Assembly (NCBI RefSeq): GCF_954871325.1 | Contig: NC_088775.1 | Span: 4,203,475-4,267,474, forward strand | From: Gordionus sp. m RMFG-2023 | Taxonomy: Eukaryota; Nematomorpha; Gordioida; Chordodea; Parachordodidae | Direction of reading: 5' to 3' | DNA length: 64,000 bases | Part shown: piece after piece, positions 25,357-36,303 of the stretch | Layout: every line of letters starts with the position of its first letter | Position numbering within the stretch: the stretch's first letter is position 1 | Notes under the pieces: generated by a model | The model's input: only the letters and a program-made list of their open reading frames with translations | The model's database searches: none | Told to the model about the DNA's origin: nothing | Translations under genes and position numbers: made by a program

Positions 25357-25578
25357 GTATTGACCAACATGAACATGAACGGTTTCATTTCCAAGTTCAA
25401 AAGCGATGAAAAATTTCAGAAAGTATTCGAATGTAGAGAGAAACTGAAAAATGTTTCTTTTATAAAAGCAAATTTCGAATATTATGGTGAGGAATGTATA
25501 CATCGACCTACAGCGAGATTTCCGCCCCCAAGATCTTTCTACGATTATGGTCACAATATATATAATAGAAAAGTATAA
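25357..25578 (+). CDS. unidentified candidate terminal exon
   Basis: A phase-0 frame after a possible acceptor (TTTAAG/GTATTG) runs 73 codons to TAA. Its composition is unlike the lysine/isoleucine-rich noise frames here: FECREKLKNVSF, YYGEECIHRPTARFPPPRSF and DYGHNIYNRK. I recognise no family. It could be a downstream exon of the cysteine-rich candidate at 24330 or of another gene. The opposite strand is also open over 25312-25554, which weakens the case. Confidence 0.3.
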   Translation, partial: VLTNMNMNGFISKFKSDEKFQKVFECREKLKNVSFIKANFEYYGEECIHRPTARFPPPRSFYDYGHNIYNRKV

Positions 25579-27787
25579 AAATACAGTATCAATAATTATT
25601 ATATATGTTTTTTTTACATTTATTACCGATTTAGTTTCCCGGTGTTATTGCACGGCCCGGACAAAAATTAATATTTATGGCCCAACCCGGGTTTGTTATT
25701 TTCGGGTTTGGTCAGAACCGGATTTTTTTTTGTTAAAAAAACAGTTTAGGATAGGGCCTGCAGGTCTCTGTTATATATATATATATAAACATTTTAAAAT
25801 AATTTTTAAAGACCTAAATTTATTATTTTCTTAATCCTTAGATGCAGAGAAAGATGAAAAACGTCCGGAAAAAATATGTTAGAAACTAGCTAGAAAGATA
25901 TATCTGTCCTCTCCCCCTAACCACCTGAAATTCTAATTTATTTATGTTTTCATTTTGTAAAATTAATAATGAGTTTGTAAAAATTTAATGATTTTTTTTT
26001 TGTTTTTTTAAAGTTAATAAAAAAGTTTTTCTTTATATTTAAAAAAAAACAATTTGTCATATGTCCTAGGAATTTAAAATAGGATCAAGGAAATCATCTT
26101 TACATCAGCTGATTTATTTAAATTTATACTCATCTATTTATAATCATATGACACCTGTAAGATTTAGTGCTATACTTTATTGACCTGGGTTTTTAGTTTG
26201 ATTATATATATATATATCTTTATTATTAGATCATTTAATCTTTATATATACACTTTAGTTGGGATCGTACAATTTCTGAGTGAATTTTTGTATATACATA
26301 TAAGCTTTACTATATACAAAATTATAATATCTCAACTAAGGAATTTCAACCATGAAAACGCGGTATGGCGCTATATAGCCATAGAAATTGAAGGAGGATA
26401 TTGAGATGTGTGTGGGATGTGTTACGAAGACTCTATCGTTATTTAAATAAAATTGCTAGGGTCATAGGGAGTAGATGGCTTGAATTTTCTTCTCTTTTTT
26501 GCTAATTTATATGTCCTTTTTTTTAAGGCTTACTTGGATTTGTTAGGAGTAGTATCATTTGAAATTTTAAGGAATCAAAAGAAAAGATGTTAGATTAGGT
26601 AGGAAGTAGAATTTTAGAGGGGTAATATCATCGTTAGTTTAGAGAGAGGGTAGAGTAGAAGTCCTTGGTTTCAACTCAGGAAAGGTTAGAAATTATTTTT
26701 TAAAATGAATAAATTAATGAGGAATATAATAAAATTAAAGGTTAGAGAGATATGGGTCAGGATCAGTGCTACAGCTAGGATTTTTCTAGGAAGGGTTTGG
26801 CGCACTTCAATATTTAGCGGATTTTAACTGGCAAGCAACTGTAGATTGAGTCTAATCCGGCTTTTCCTTTACCTAATTATGCAATAGGATATTTAAAAAT
26901 ATATTAACTTTTTTTTGGAGGGGGGGGGGGGGGTAGGGAGTAATAAGAATTTTGGCAAATTAATCTTAAATAAATAATTACAAATACTCGAATTAAACGT
27001 AAATAAAAAAAAAATAATTACCAAATACTCTAGCTAAAAAAAATTTTTTTTTTAGTAAATTTTAAATATTTCCCATTTCAATTTAGAAATCAGACCCATC
27101 CATTTCAATTCAGATTTCTAAATATTTATATATATATATTATAACAATCCATATATTGTTCTAGAATCAAATATTTGTAATAATAATTAGAAAGATATAA
27201 ATCTATGAATATAAACCCAGGCCAAGGGAGGGCAAAGGCGAAACTTTGGGTTACTTCAATTGATAAGGGGGTGGGGGGCAAGTAAAGGATTATTCGAGGG
27301 CCAACACTTTTATTTTGAAACAAGATTTTGGGCGGAAATATATAATATATTTTCTAAAGGGGTGGGGGGGGGGTTAATTCTTGGGCTATGGGGCTGGTTT
27401 ACTCTATCAAAGGATATTTAAAATTGGTTAAAATAAAAACTCTACACAATAACTAATGTCTGATGTAGGCTAGTGGGGTTAGTATATAATATATTTTTTT
27501 GTGGGGTTTAGCTTCAATAAATAAAATATAAAGAAAAATTAGAGTATATTATATGGAACTTAAAATAGATTTTTTAATATGAGACTATTATTACGACGTA
27601 CGCGTTTTTAGTAAAAATAGCCAAACAAATACTAATATTTTTGGGGTCACCTATAGAGCATCGATAATTAGATGTGGGCGCGGGCCGTTGAAATTACGCG
27701 TTACACTATGGGCCACGGCGGGAATGTAAATAAATTTTAAATTATTAGGGGCCACAGGCCCTTCACAAAATTTAAAAATTTTAAAAA
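25579..27787. other. gene-free stretch with GC patches and G runs
   Basis: GC-rich words of the GGCCCGG type at 25640-25770, poly-G tracts near 26920 and 27363, and otherwise AT-rich sequence. Open frames at 26180 and 27126 have no recognisable domain. Confidence 0.4.
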
Positions 27788-27948
27788 AGAGAAGAGAAGA
27801 GAAGAGAAGAGAAGAGAAGAGAGAAGAAGAGAGAGAAGAGAAGAGAAGAGAAAGAGAGAAGAGAAGAGAAGAGAAGAGAAGAGAAGAGAGAGAAGAGAAG
27901 AGAAGAGAAGAGAAGAGAAGAGAAGAGAGAGAAGAGAAGAGAAGAGAA
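27788..27948. repeat. GAGAA microsatellite
   Basis: About 160 bases of AAGAG/GAGAG units on the plus strand, slightly interrupted by AGAGAGAG steps. The 112-codon minus-strand frame over it (poly-Ser/Leu/Phe) is an artefact of the repeat. Confidence 0.95.
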
Positions 27949-28299
27949 TTGAATTGAAATGAATGAAAAATAGTAAATCTCTCTCTCACTCTCGTTTAGT
28001 AATGGGAAATTTGGTAATAAATAAATATAATATGTTTTATTTATATACTAATAATTAGCTTAAATATTTATTATTATAGTAAAATAATAGTTAAAAGAAG
28101 GGGCTTAAAATTTTAAAATTGGTAACTTTAAAAAAAAAATATTTGGAAAAGTATTGAAATATTTTTAAGTATGTATTATTTGTCAAACATAAATTATTAT
28201 AGTATTAAAAATATAATGTGAATTTACTACGATTACAATTTTAAAAAAAATAACATTATATTTCTTATTTAAAAAATTTTATTTAGGGCAAATTATCGT

Positions 28300-29700
28300 A
28301 AATATCTTCTAAAATATCGTCATTAAGATTTCTAGGTCCGACAATATAAAGAGAATGATCGTTCAACGCTAACCTAGTAATTAATTAAGTTTATAATATA
28401 AAACATATAATGTCCTCGTGTTACTTGGACAGCTTGTTCTGGATAAATCTAACTAGTCTCTTCCCAGTCTAAAATATTTGAATCCTTATTAAATTCTTTT
28501 AATGTGTGAAAAAAAAAATTTCTAATAATGAGCTAATTGGAATCTATTCACTTTAGATGCTGTGTTAATTAATTTTTTTTCTTTTCTTTTTCTAATAACA
28601 ATTTTTCAAAATCATCAAGATGCATGCAGAATATTATTATTCTAATAAGTATCCTTTCTAAATCTCTTATGCCCTAAATATCTCATTGGAAATATTATTG
28701 TCTATTTTACCCCAATTCGGATAGGGGCACATTTGCTCCGATTGTAGATTCAAGGTTGTCACCCTTAAGTGGTTTCAAAAACTACACTTATGTTAGCTAT
28801 CGAATCTCAATCTGTTTCCTCTAGAATAACTTTCCTATGTTGTAACAAAAATCCATACAAAAATCTTTCAATTTTAAACAATCGACCCAGCATATCGTAA
28901 ACCGATGACCATCTTGTTGTACAGTCTATTATTCCCATAGGTTTTTTTTTCAGTGATGATTCAAACGATCATTGGAATATTCTTAAAAATTTTGTCACTT
29001 GCCTTGCTCGATCAATAATCGAATTGGCATAACGCGTCTTTAAAAAAATCATCAATGGCTAACTGTAATGTGTGTGCTTGCACGTCTAATGCTATAAACT
29101 TTTGAAGTTAAATCTTCTCAACATCTGGGCCAGACCTGCTATTTCTACATTTGTTCCATCTTCATCCCAATTCCCCGACCCCTTCCCCATCCACAGATCC
29201 ATTTAATAATCTTCATAGATTTTGATTAAATTTGCCCCATTATCGGTTGTTATAATGTATAGGTGTTGTTTAATGGAATGCGCCAAATTTATTCAGGGTC
29301 TTCTAAAATCATTTTTTTTTTTAAATTATCTCCTTTTTAACTATTCCTTCTATTTCTTTCATTGCCAAATTTCTTAATACGATAATTATCGAACATACTT
29401 AATATTTATTCTCTCCCAGAATCAATTTTTAAACAAACTAATTTATTTTTTTTGTTTCTTCTTTTAATTTTTCTCGCAATTTTTTTTTGTAAAAACTCAT
29501 TCTGTAATCAAGTCTCTAATTTTATAACGATTAGTGGGGTGGACACACACCAGGGCTTTTGTGATAGGGTCAATAATTTTTTTTAAACCCCGAAGTCTTC
29601 AATTATTGAAAAAGGGCGGCCATTAATGGTCACCATCTCAACCAACGCATTTGTCAGATCTTTCTTCTGCCATCGAAATATGGATTAGAATTTATTTTTT
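28300..29700 (-). pseudogene. decayed hAT transposase (RICESLEEPER-like)
   Basis: On the minus strand the order is: near 29640-29560 ALVEMVTINGRPFSIIEDFG then ALVCVHPTNRYKIRDLI, the N-terminal hAT region; near 29060 VQAHTLQLAIDDFF, the CxxHxLNL-like motif; near 28930 DCTTRWSSVYDMLGRLF and LQHRKVILEET, the central hAT motif. Stops and frame changes are numerous. The C-terminal dimerisation block is not recognisable, and I could not find termini. Confidence 0.75.
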
Positions 29701-29798
29701 TTGTATAATATATCAGATTTGGTTGTAATCGAAGTTTTAGTCGACGTTTTTATGATTTACTCATCGAATTGTTTCGAGCGATTCCTCAAATATGTCTA

Positions 29799-29960
29799 GT
29801 GTTGTTAAACGGCTTCGGCTAACTCGATATTTAAACCAGAAAAATATTATCTAAGCCTCGATATTTCGTTAATATATGTTTAGACCTTCGCGTAGTATTT
29901 TTCTGGACGAAATATGGAGTTAGCCATTTTTAAAAATCGGCTCAGCCCTTTAACCAACAC
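29799..29960. mobile_element. TAGTGTTGTTAAACGG foldback MITE
   Basis: Starts GTGTTGTTAAACGGC and ends AACCAACAC between TA dinucleotides (29797-29798, 29961-29962), a TA duplication of the Tc1/mariner kind. The two arms are inverted copies: GGCTAACTCGATATTT against AAATATGGAGTTAGCC, and CCAGAAAAATATTATC against GTAGTATTTTTCTGG. Confidence 0.8.
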
Positions 29961-30605
29961 TAAATATGTCTCTCTAAATTGCTATTATGTCTCCCTGATA
30001 AATACTACATCACTCACATATTATTCTACACTCACAATCTCCCTTATCATTGAATTTGAAATGTTAGGCTAATAAATCCTTTGATTTTTTATCTTACAAA
30101 TTTAATTTTTTTCTTTTTAAACAAATTATTTAAATTTAAAATAAAACTATCTAAACAAAATACGTGATCATAAAATACATTAACAGATTTTTACCTTATT
30201 TCGATTATAATTTAGATTATCACATATTCTAGGAAATATTATTTGATTATTTAAATTTACTTTATAAATAAATAGCAACCATTTATATATTTTTTTTTTA
30301 TAAAATTGTAATTTATTTTGCAAACATTTTTGAAAAAATATTTTATCACCTGATTTTGTACAATTTAATAATCAACAAACAATAATATCCTAAAAAATAG
30401 ATATTATTATATAAAATAATCATTTATAAAAAAGAGAAGAAAAAAACTATTAAATTTTTGCTTTGTTAGGTAAAATTTAAAAAATTTTACGAAAAATGGC
30501 CGACCCTTAATAACAAGAAAGATTCCACTAGAAAAATATGTTCAAAACATGTTTTTCGTTTTTTTTATTATATAATTTAAAATAAATAAAATAAGTTGAA
30601 AAAAA
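29961..30605. other. intergenic, AT-rich
   Basis: No gene or repeat family recognised. Confidence 0.45.
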
Positions 30606-30880
30606 AAATAAGAGTTCGGGTTCGGTTTCAGCGAAATATCGAGGGTTCGGGTTCACATTAGAGATCTACAAAAGTAGGCCGGCCCGGCCCGTATTTTTTA
30701 AGAAAATTCGGACCGGGTCGGGTCGGGCAAAACTTTATAAAAAAAAATTCGGGTTCGGGCCGGGTCGGGTCGGGCAAAACTTTATAAAAAAATTCGGGTT
30801 CGGGCCGGGTCGGGCAAAACTTTATAAAAATTCAGGCCGGGTCGGGCTTGAAAAATTAGGCCCGATGCACATCACTCACA
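30606..30880. repeat. GGGCCGGGTCGGG tandem repeats within an interspersed element
   Basis: Three imperfect copies of a unit of roughly 45-55 bases joining CGGGTCGGGCAAAACTTTAT to a poly-A/AATTCGGGTTCGGGC segment (30705-30845). The tract is introduced by AGAGATCTACAAAAGTAGG. It is very GC-rich against the background. Similar but non-tandem patches occur at about ten other places in the window. Confidence 0.75.
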
Positions 30881-31900
30881 TCCCTTACTTTTAGATAAAA
30901 TTATTTCAAACTTTATTTTAAAAAATCTATTGATAATTTTTAAAAGTTAAATTAAAATGATTAATAAATGAAAACTTGGAATTAACGAAATGAAAAATGA
31001 ATATTATTAAGGGGTCAACTTCATGGGGGCAACGTGGTCCCTCCCATTCACAAACAGAAAAAAAAAATTTTAATAAAATATTCAAAATTTGTTATTCCAA
31101 ATTTTAGAAAAACATTGGCCCATTTTTTTATTTATTTATCTGTCATATGATTGGTTAAATTTTTTTTATTTTTTATTTATTTATATTTTTTTATATAAAA
31201 AATGATATTTTTTATTATTGAAAACCCATTGGTTGTTAATTTTTGCACATATTTTGTTGAATGTTATTTTTATTATAGAAAATTAATTTAGCCATTTATT
31301 GTAAAAAGATTAAAGAAAAACGAGATGAACAGGATACAACTTTAAATAAAGGGGGAGGGTAAATTGGATGAAAAAAATTTTTATGGTAAACAATAGATAT
31401 TTTTTTCCAATTAGGGTCATGTCCTTAATTAAAAAAATAAATTACTCAAAAGTTTTACGAAATACACAACTTTCGTGAGTTTTGAGAGATAACGAAACAT
31501 GTCCTAGATCATCATCCTTTAAATTTTGAAAATGATTGATTAATTCTTTGCTGTATCCCTATACTTTAAAGTCTCGCCATTGCACCAAAGATATGTTATC
31601 TTATATTTTCCATCAGCTGAATATTCACCTCGCCATTTTGGTTGCGATAATTACTCAAATTACAAAACTTTTATGATAGAAAGATTAGAGGGAAAAAATC
31701 ATTTAGGCCAACATTTTATATTTTCCATTAAAAATGGTTTATTAATTTTTTTTCGCTAGATTCGGGCAAATCGCGCGATTTCAATTTTTTGATATTTAGG
31801 ACATAGCCTTACCTTGAATTCATAGTGGCGCGATTGCGATCGCGATTTAACAGCTGATTGATTTTTAAAATCTGTTTATGAGATCAATTATTCTCTATTA

Positions 31901-33071
31901 CAGTGAAACGATACACATGTTTAAATATACTACAAAAGGGGGTAAACAAAATAAGATTTTATTTTTAATAGAATAAAGATTGAAATTAAATATGGACAAG
32001 CAATTAATTAAGAAGATTAATAGTTGATTAATCATTATAAAAATATATATAATTTGTGATGAAAACTGAATTTTTTTTTATTTTCTTTGAGAATGCTCAA
32101 GTAAGATATTTGATTAAATTTCATTTAAAATTCTAAATCATTTTTTGTAAAAAGTTTTTTTAATATTTGAAAATATTTTAGAAAATCTTAAATGTAATCT
32201 ATTTTGTATATCCATTTATTTCGATAAAAATATGATAACACTATAAACTTTTATAATAATTTCGATAAAATAATTAATACATAAAAAATATAATTATAAT
32301 TTATCAAAATATTCCATTTTTCCAAAAATTTGATGTTGGTACCTTTTTAGAAATTAAAAGAGTTAATATTATAATTATTAATACAAATGGATTATAAAGA
32401 TTACCTAATTAATCAGTTGCCCGCGATAACCCAACTCCAAATAGCTTTGCATGTGATTGTAAAATTTAGTGAAATCATAAGGAATAAATCCGTGTAAGAG
32501 TTGAATAATATTCCTAACAATTTCATCTCTTGAATTAGGGCGGGGATTGATTGCTCTAAATTTATTTTTCAAAACTCCAAAAAAAATTTCAATTGGATTT
32601 AACTGAGGTGAATAAGGTGGTAGGTATTCAATCCTACCTTTAGACATATTTTGCGATGTCTTTTATTTTCATTTGTTGTTTTTCCGGCATTGATAACATT
32701 TTGGTAACTATATCTAATTTTTCTTTATTCCAATATTTGTGTATTCTTTTTGGTCTTTGAATTCTCGACGAAGATTGGGAGTTTTCATTTAAATTGGAAA
32801 AATTAGTATTACTATTGGATAATAAAGATTCTATATTAAACATTTTTTTTTATTATTTAAGAAAAATTAAAAATAATTAATATGTAAGTATTTTAATTTT
32901 TTATTTTGAATTAAATTTTAACACATTTTTTTTATAATGATTAATCAACTATAAATCTTCTTAATTAATTGCTTGTCCATATTTAATTTCAATCTTTATT
33001 CTATTAAAAATAAAATCTTATTTTGTTTACCCCCTTTTATAGTATATTTAAACATGTGTATCGTTTCACTG
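31901..33071 (-). mobile_element. internally deleted Tc1/mariner-type element
   Basis: CAGTGAAACGATACACATG at the left and its inverse at the right end are parts of inverted repeats about 140 bases long (31901-32040 and 32933-33071) that differ at only a couple of positions. TA duplications flank it (31899-31900, 33072-33073). The near-identity of the arms implies a recent insertion. Only the two ends of a transposase remain between them, so it needs a helper. Confidence 0.9.
32405..32843 (-). pseudogene. Tc1/mariner transposase with its middle deleted
   Basis: From 32843 a 67-codon start gives a Ser/Asn-rich leader, then RPKRIHKYWNKEKLDIV and MKIKDIAKYV. An overlapping frame (32647 to 32405) then gives RIEYLPPYSPQLNPIEIFFG and a C-terminal tail, the last part of a DDE_3 domain where the third acidic residue is the E of NPIE. 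The HTH region and first two catalytic Asp residues, normally 200 or more codons, are missing at the join near 32645. Confidence 0.85.
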
Positions 33072-33211
33072 TAAAATCATTATTTCTTAGATTATTATTA
33101 AAATTTGAATTACTGATAAAATTAATATTAACAAATAAAAATTGATCTCATAAACAGATTTTAAAGATCAATCAGCTGTTAAATCGCAATCGCGCCACTA
33201 TGAATTCAAGG

Positions 33212-33700
33212 TTACTACGTAGATTGTATATTTTTTCTCTGAATTATAAATTTTTTTTAACAGCTGATTATTTTTTTAAAATTTAAATATTATCTGAGCA
33301 TTACAAATTCAAATTCTTGACACTTTATTTTTTTTATTTAATTTTTTTCAAAATTTAAATATAAAAAATTTATAATAAAAATATGTGTTTCTATACATTT
33401 TATAATAGGAAATGCTTGAATATTATTCTTCTAAAAACAACTTTTAAAAGATATTCAAATTTAATTAATATTTTTCTCTTTTTAAATAAATATGGGTTCA
33501 GGGTCCACCAATTTGTAAGAAAATTTATGGGAAAAAAGTCAAATGATCTTACGGGTAATACAATCTTTGATTATCTTGTCTATTTTTTTTTGGAAGGGGG
33601 GGGGGGGGAATCTTGGCTATTTTTGGGGGAATAATAGTGTCCTTTTATGGGAAATTTATTAATACGACAAAAACACCTGTTTCATAGAAGAAGAAAAAAT
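33212..33700. other. AT-rich spacer with a poly-G tract
   Basis: A run of more than 10 G near 33597. The open frame at 33383-33634 is not recognised and is probably chance. Confidence 0.4.
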
Positions 33701-33705
33701 ACGAA

Positions 33706-33825
33706 CCAGAACTAAGAGGGACGATACCTAAATATGTAGCTATCCTCCAAGATTTAACATATTTTGTTTTTAGGTCTCGCCAAAGACGCTCAATAGACTG
33801 GGTATTTTTATGTATGCTTGTATTA
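33706..33825 (-). pseudogene. Merlin / ISXO2-like transposase fragment
   Basis: On the minus strand, starting at the edge of the adjoining MITE, the frame reads PNTSIHKNTQSIERLWRDLK followed by TKYVKSWR. This is the conserved H-x-N-T-x-S-I-E-x-L-W-x-x-x-K block at the end of IS1595/ISXO2-like DDE transposases, which in animals occur in Merlin elements. Only this block is visible. A PIF-like MITE has inserted at the TTA at 33823-33825. Confidence 0.7.
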
Positions 33826-34068
33826 GGCCTCATTCGTGGTGGCATCCGATCCGACACGATTTAACAGCTGATCGATTTTTAAAATCGGCTTACGAGAAAT
33901 CAATCTTTCTTTATTAAAAACCAATATTTATTAGGGTTATTATCATGTACGGAATTTAAGATAAAATTTAATTATTATTTTAAAAAAAAATTGATCTCAT
34001 AAACAGATCTTAATAATCAATCAGCTGTTAAATCGTGTCGGATATCGGATCCCACTATGAATGCCGCC
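33826..34068. mobile_element. PIF/Harbinger-like MITE
   Basis: Ends GGCCTCATTCGTGG and ATGAATGCCGCC with TTA duplications at 33823-33825 and 34069-34071. Inner arms GATTTAACAGCTGATCGATT and its inverse are well conserved. Length 243 bases. Confidence 0.85.
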
Positions 34069-34297
34069 TTAACCGGGACAATAAAGAATAATATTTCCAA
34101 TTAAATATTTAAAACATGTATTTTCAATAATAAAAAAAATATTAAATAAAATATATTAAAAAAAATTCATTTAAAAAAATATTAAAATTATTTTTTTTTT
34201 ACAAAAAAAGAATAAAATATGTGTATAAAAATTAACAACCAATGGTTTTTCGATAATAAAAAATATCATTTTTTTATACAGGGTAAAAGTTCGCACA

Positions 34298-34432
34298 AAT
34301 TGAACATTTCAAAGCTGTGCGTTTCAAAACGCAAATAATGCATGCATTCGTTAAATTGAGTACGTTTGCGTTTTGTATTTTAAATTATTGATATGCGTTT
34401 TAAAACGCTGCTTTGAAACGTTCAATTTGTAC
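34298..34432. repeat. palindromic foldback with GCGTTTTAAAACGC core words
   Basis: ACAAATTGAACATTTCAAAG at the left is the inverse of CTTTGAAACGTTCAATTTGT at the right, and GCGTTTCAAAACGC faces GCGTTTTAAAACGC. The whole 135 bases can fold on itself. No duplication is clear. Confidence 0.7.
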
Positions 34433-34509
34433 TCACTACAAGTTATTATAATAAAAACAAAAAAATTAAAATTAAAAGAATGAAACAATATTTGTCTTTA
34501 TTTTTACTA

Positions 34510-34730
34510 GCGTTGTTAAACGGCTCGTTTTGAGCCGATTTTTAAAAACGGCTAACTCAATATTTCGGCCAGAAAAATATTACCCCTAAGCTTCAAGATT
34601 TCGCTAATAGATGTCCAAACTTCCTTCTACAAACAAAATCTTCAGGTTTGCTTAATATTATTCTGGGGATGAAATATTGAGTTTAGCCGTTTTTAAAAAA
34701 TCGACTCAAAACGAGCCTTTTTAACAACAC
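34510..34730. mobile_element. TAGTGTTGTTAAACGG foldback MITE, well preserved
   Basis: GCGTTGTTAAACGGCTCG at the left and CGAGCCTTTTTAACAACAC at the right lie between TA dinucleotides (34508-34509, 34731-34732). Arms include TTTTAAAAACGGCTAACTCA and its inverse, and a central TTCTACAAACAAAATCTTCA. This copy is one of the best references for the family. Confidence 0.85.
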
Positions 34731-34959
34731 TAATTTTTACGTATATTACTTAAAAAATAAATGACGCTTCCTTCTTCCTTCCTTCCTTCCTATTAGTATA
34801 TAACAAAACACTACACAAACAAAACACTACACAAAAAAAAAATACATATGGTATAAATTTTAATGTAATTTTTTTTTGCAATTAAAAATTTTTATATTAC
34901 TTAAAATTTTTTTTTTGTTTTGCAAAATACAGTTTAATAAAAAAAAATTTCCAAATGTT

Positions 34960-35500
34960 TAATATACGACAAATTTTATATAGTAGCACAAATAATACAA
35001 ATCATTTACATCGAATCCTGATCCTGTTTATTCTAACTCAAAAACTAATATATCTGCTACAAATAATTTCCATATTATCAATTCTCCCTCTAATTGAGTG
35101 GTGATTCTATTATTGATCCAGTAAATTTAATCTCGGCAATTCCAAGAAGGAATTATAAAAAAAACTGGAATGATGAAAAAAAATAGATATATAAATAAAA
35201 AAAATTATTATCTGTACCTGATGAGAGAGCGAACGAAAATAAAAAATATCGCCAAGTATTTAGATATGTCTTTATCGCCTATTTAATAAAATTAAAACAC
35301 GAAACATTTCCCGAAATCATTGGAGACCCTTAGAAAGATCGTGTGATTGGAAAAGAGTGGCAGGGGAAAAAAAGAGGACAACTTCAATGTAGAAAGAAAA
35401 ATAATGGGACTTTTAATATCTAACAATACATTAACTAAAGATATTATGGAAAAATTATCCTCCGGGATTTCCTATATAAGAGGGGAACTGTAAGGAATTA
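34960..35500 (+). pseudogene. Tc1/mariner transposase, N-terminal DNA-binding part
   Basis: Pieces in different frames: IPRRNYKKNWNDEKK near 35140-35185, IKNIAKYLDMSLS near 35240-35275, then GRGKKRTTSM and MGLLISNNTLTKDI up to LSSGISYI near 35490. The first two match the leader of the deleted mariner at 32640-32843 (HKYWNKEK, IKDIAKYV). The third is a Tc3/Tc1-type helix-turn-helix with its GRKRKTT linker. Stops and frame changes show decay. The catalytic part is absent, so this is a complementary fragment from a related element. Confidence 0.7.
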
Positions 35501-35679
35501 TATTTAAAAAAAATATGATGATCCAGGAGTAACCTGATAGGGGGAACACACTGGGCAGAGTCAATATACGCCAGCCGAAGAAAAAATATTTTTTACACCC
35601 CCCACCCCCTCCATCTACCCCCCAGACTAAGTCGTACCCATCAAGACCAAGAATGAAGACTTTCGATCTTAAGATATTA

Positions 35680-36113
35680 AAATTATTAAAAACGGCTAAA
35701 ACTCAATATTTTAACCTGAAAAATATTGCCTAAGCCTAGAGCTTTCGCTGATAGAATGTCCAAACCTTTGTTCCTTTTACAAATAAAATCTTCAGGGGTT
35801 GGGTAATGTTATTCTAGATGAAATATTGAGTTTAGGCCGCATTCATAGAGGATCCGATCTGACACGATTTAACAGCTGATCGATTTTTAAAACCTGTTTA
35901 TGAGATCAATTTTTTTGTAATAATATTAATTTTGTCTTTAATTCTATACATGATAATAACCTAAGAAATATTGATTTTTATAAAGAAAAATTGATTCTCT
36001 TAAACCGATTTTAAAAATCGATCAGCTGTTAAATCGTGTCGGATCGGATCCACTATGAATGCGGCCTTAGTCGTTTTTTAAAAATCGGCTCAAAACGAGC
36101 CGTTTAACGACAC
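35680..36113. mobile_element. foldback MITE containing a PIF-like MITE
   Basis: The outer element shares GGCTAAAACTCAATATTTTA and GCCTAGAGC with the TAGTGTTG family and ends GAGCCGTTTAACGACAC at 36113 followed by TA. The PIF-like copy at 35835-36066 sits in its GAGTTTA/GTCG arm and so arrived later. The left end is worn. Confidence 0.75.
35835..36066. mobile_element. PIF/Harbinger-like MITE, nested
   Basis: GGCCGCATTCATAG at the left and CTATGAATGCGGCC at the right are a perfect inverted pair, flanked by TTA at 35832-35834 and 36067-36069. Length 232 bases. Inner arms GATCCGAT/ATCGGATC and AACAGCTGATCGATTTTTAA with its inverse. Confidence 0.9.
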
Positions 36114-36303
36114 TAATCTCCCTAAAGAAAAAGGGAGACATAATTATCAGTTTTCAAATATTTGGAAAGATAATATTTGTAAAAATTAGAAAAAAAATAA
36201 AAAATATTTTATGCTGACTTCAATTATTTTTTATATATACAAAAAATATATAAAAGGTTGATAAAATAGCAAGTTAATTTTGTAATAATATTTATTTATT
36301 ACA

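Larger units (their letters stand above)
31812..33211. mobile_element. PIF/Harbinger-like MITE split by a mariner insertion
   Basis: CCTTGAATTCATAGTGGCGC at 31812 and its inverse ending at 33211 are flanked by TTA (31809-31811, 33212-33214). Internal TTTAACAGCTGATTGAT and TTTATGAGATCAATT words match the copies at 33826, 35835 and 46111. Without the inserted mariner the element is about 230 bases. Confidence 0.8.

Noticed and set aside
25312-25554. 80-codon minus-strand frame opposite the candidate exon at 25357
   Set aside because: It has no recognised domain. The plus-strand frame has the better composition and a splice acceptor, though neither is proven.
27651-27989. 112-codon minus-strand frame rich in Ser, Leu and Phe
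   Set aside because: It is the translation of the GAGAA microsatellite and has no independent support.
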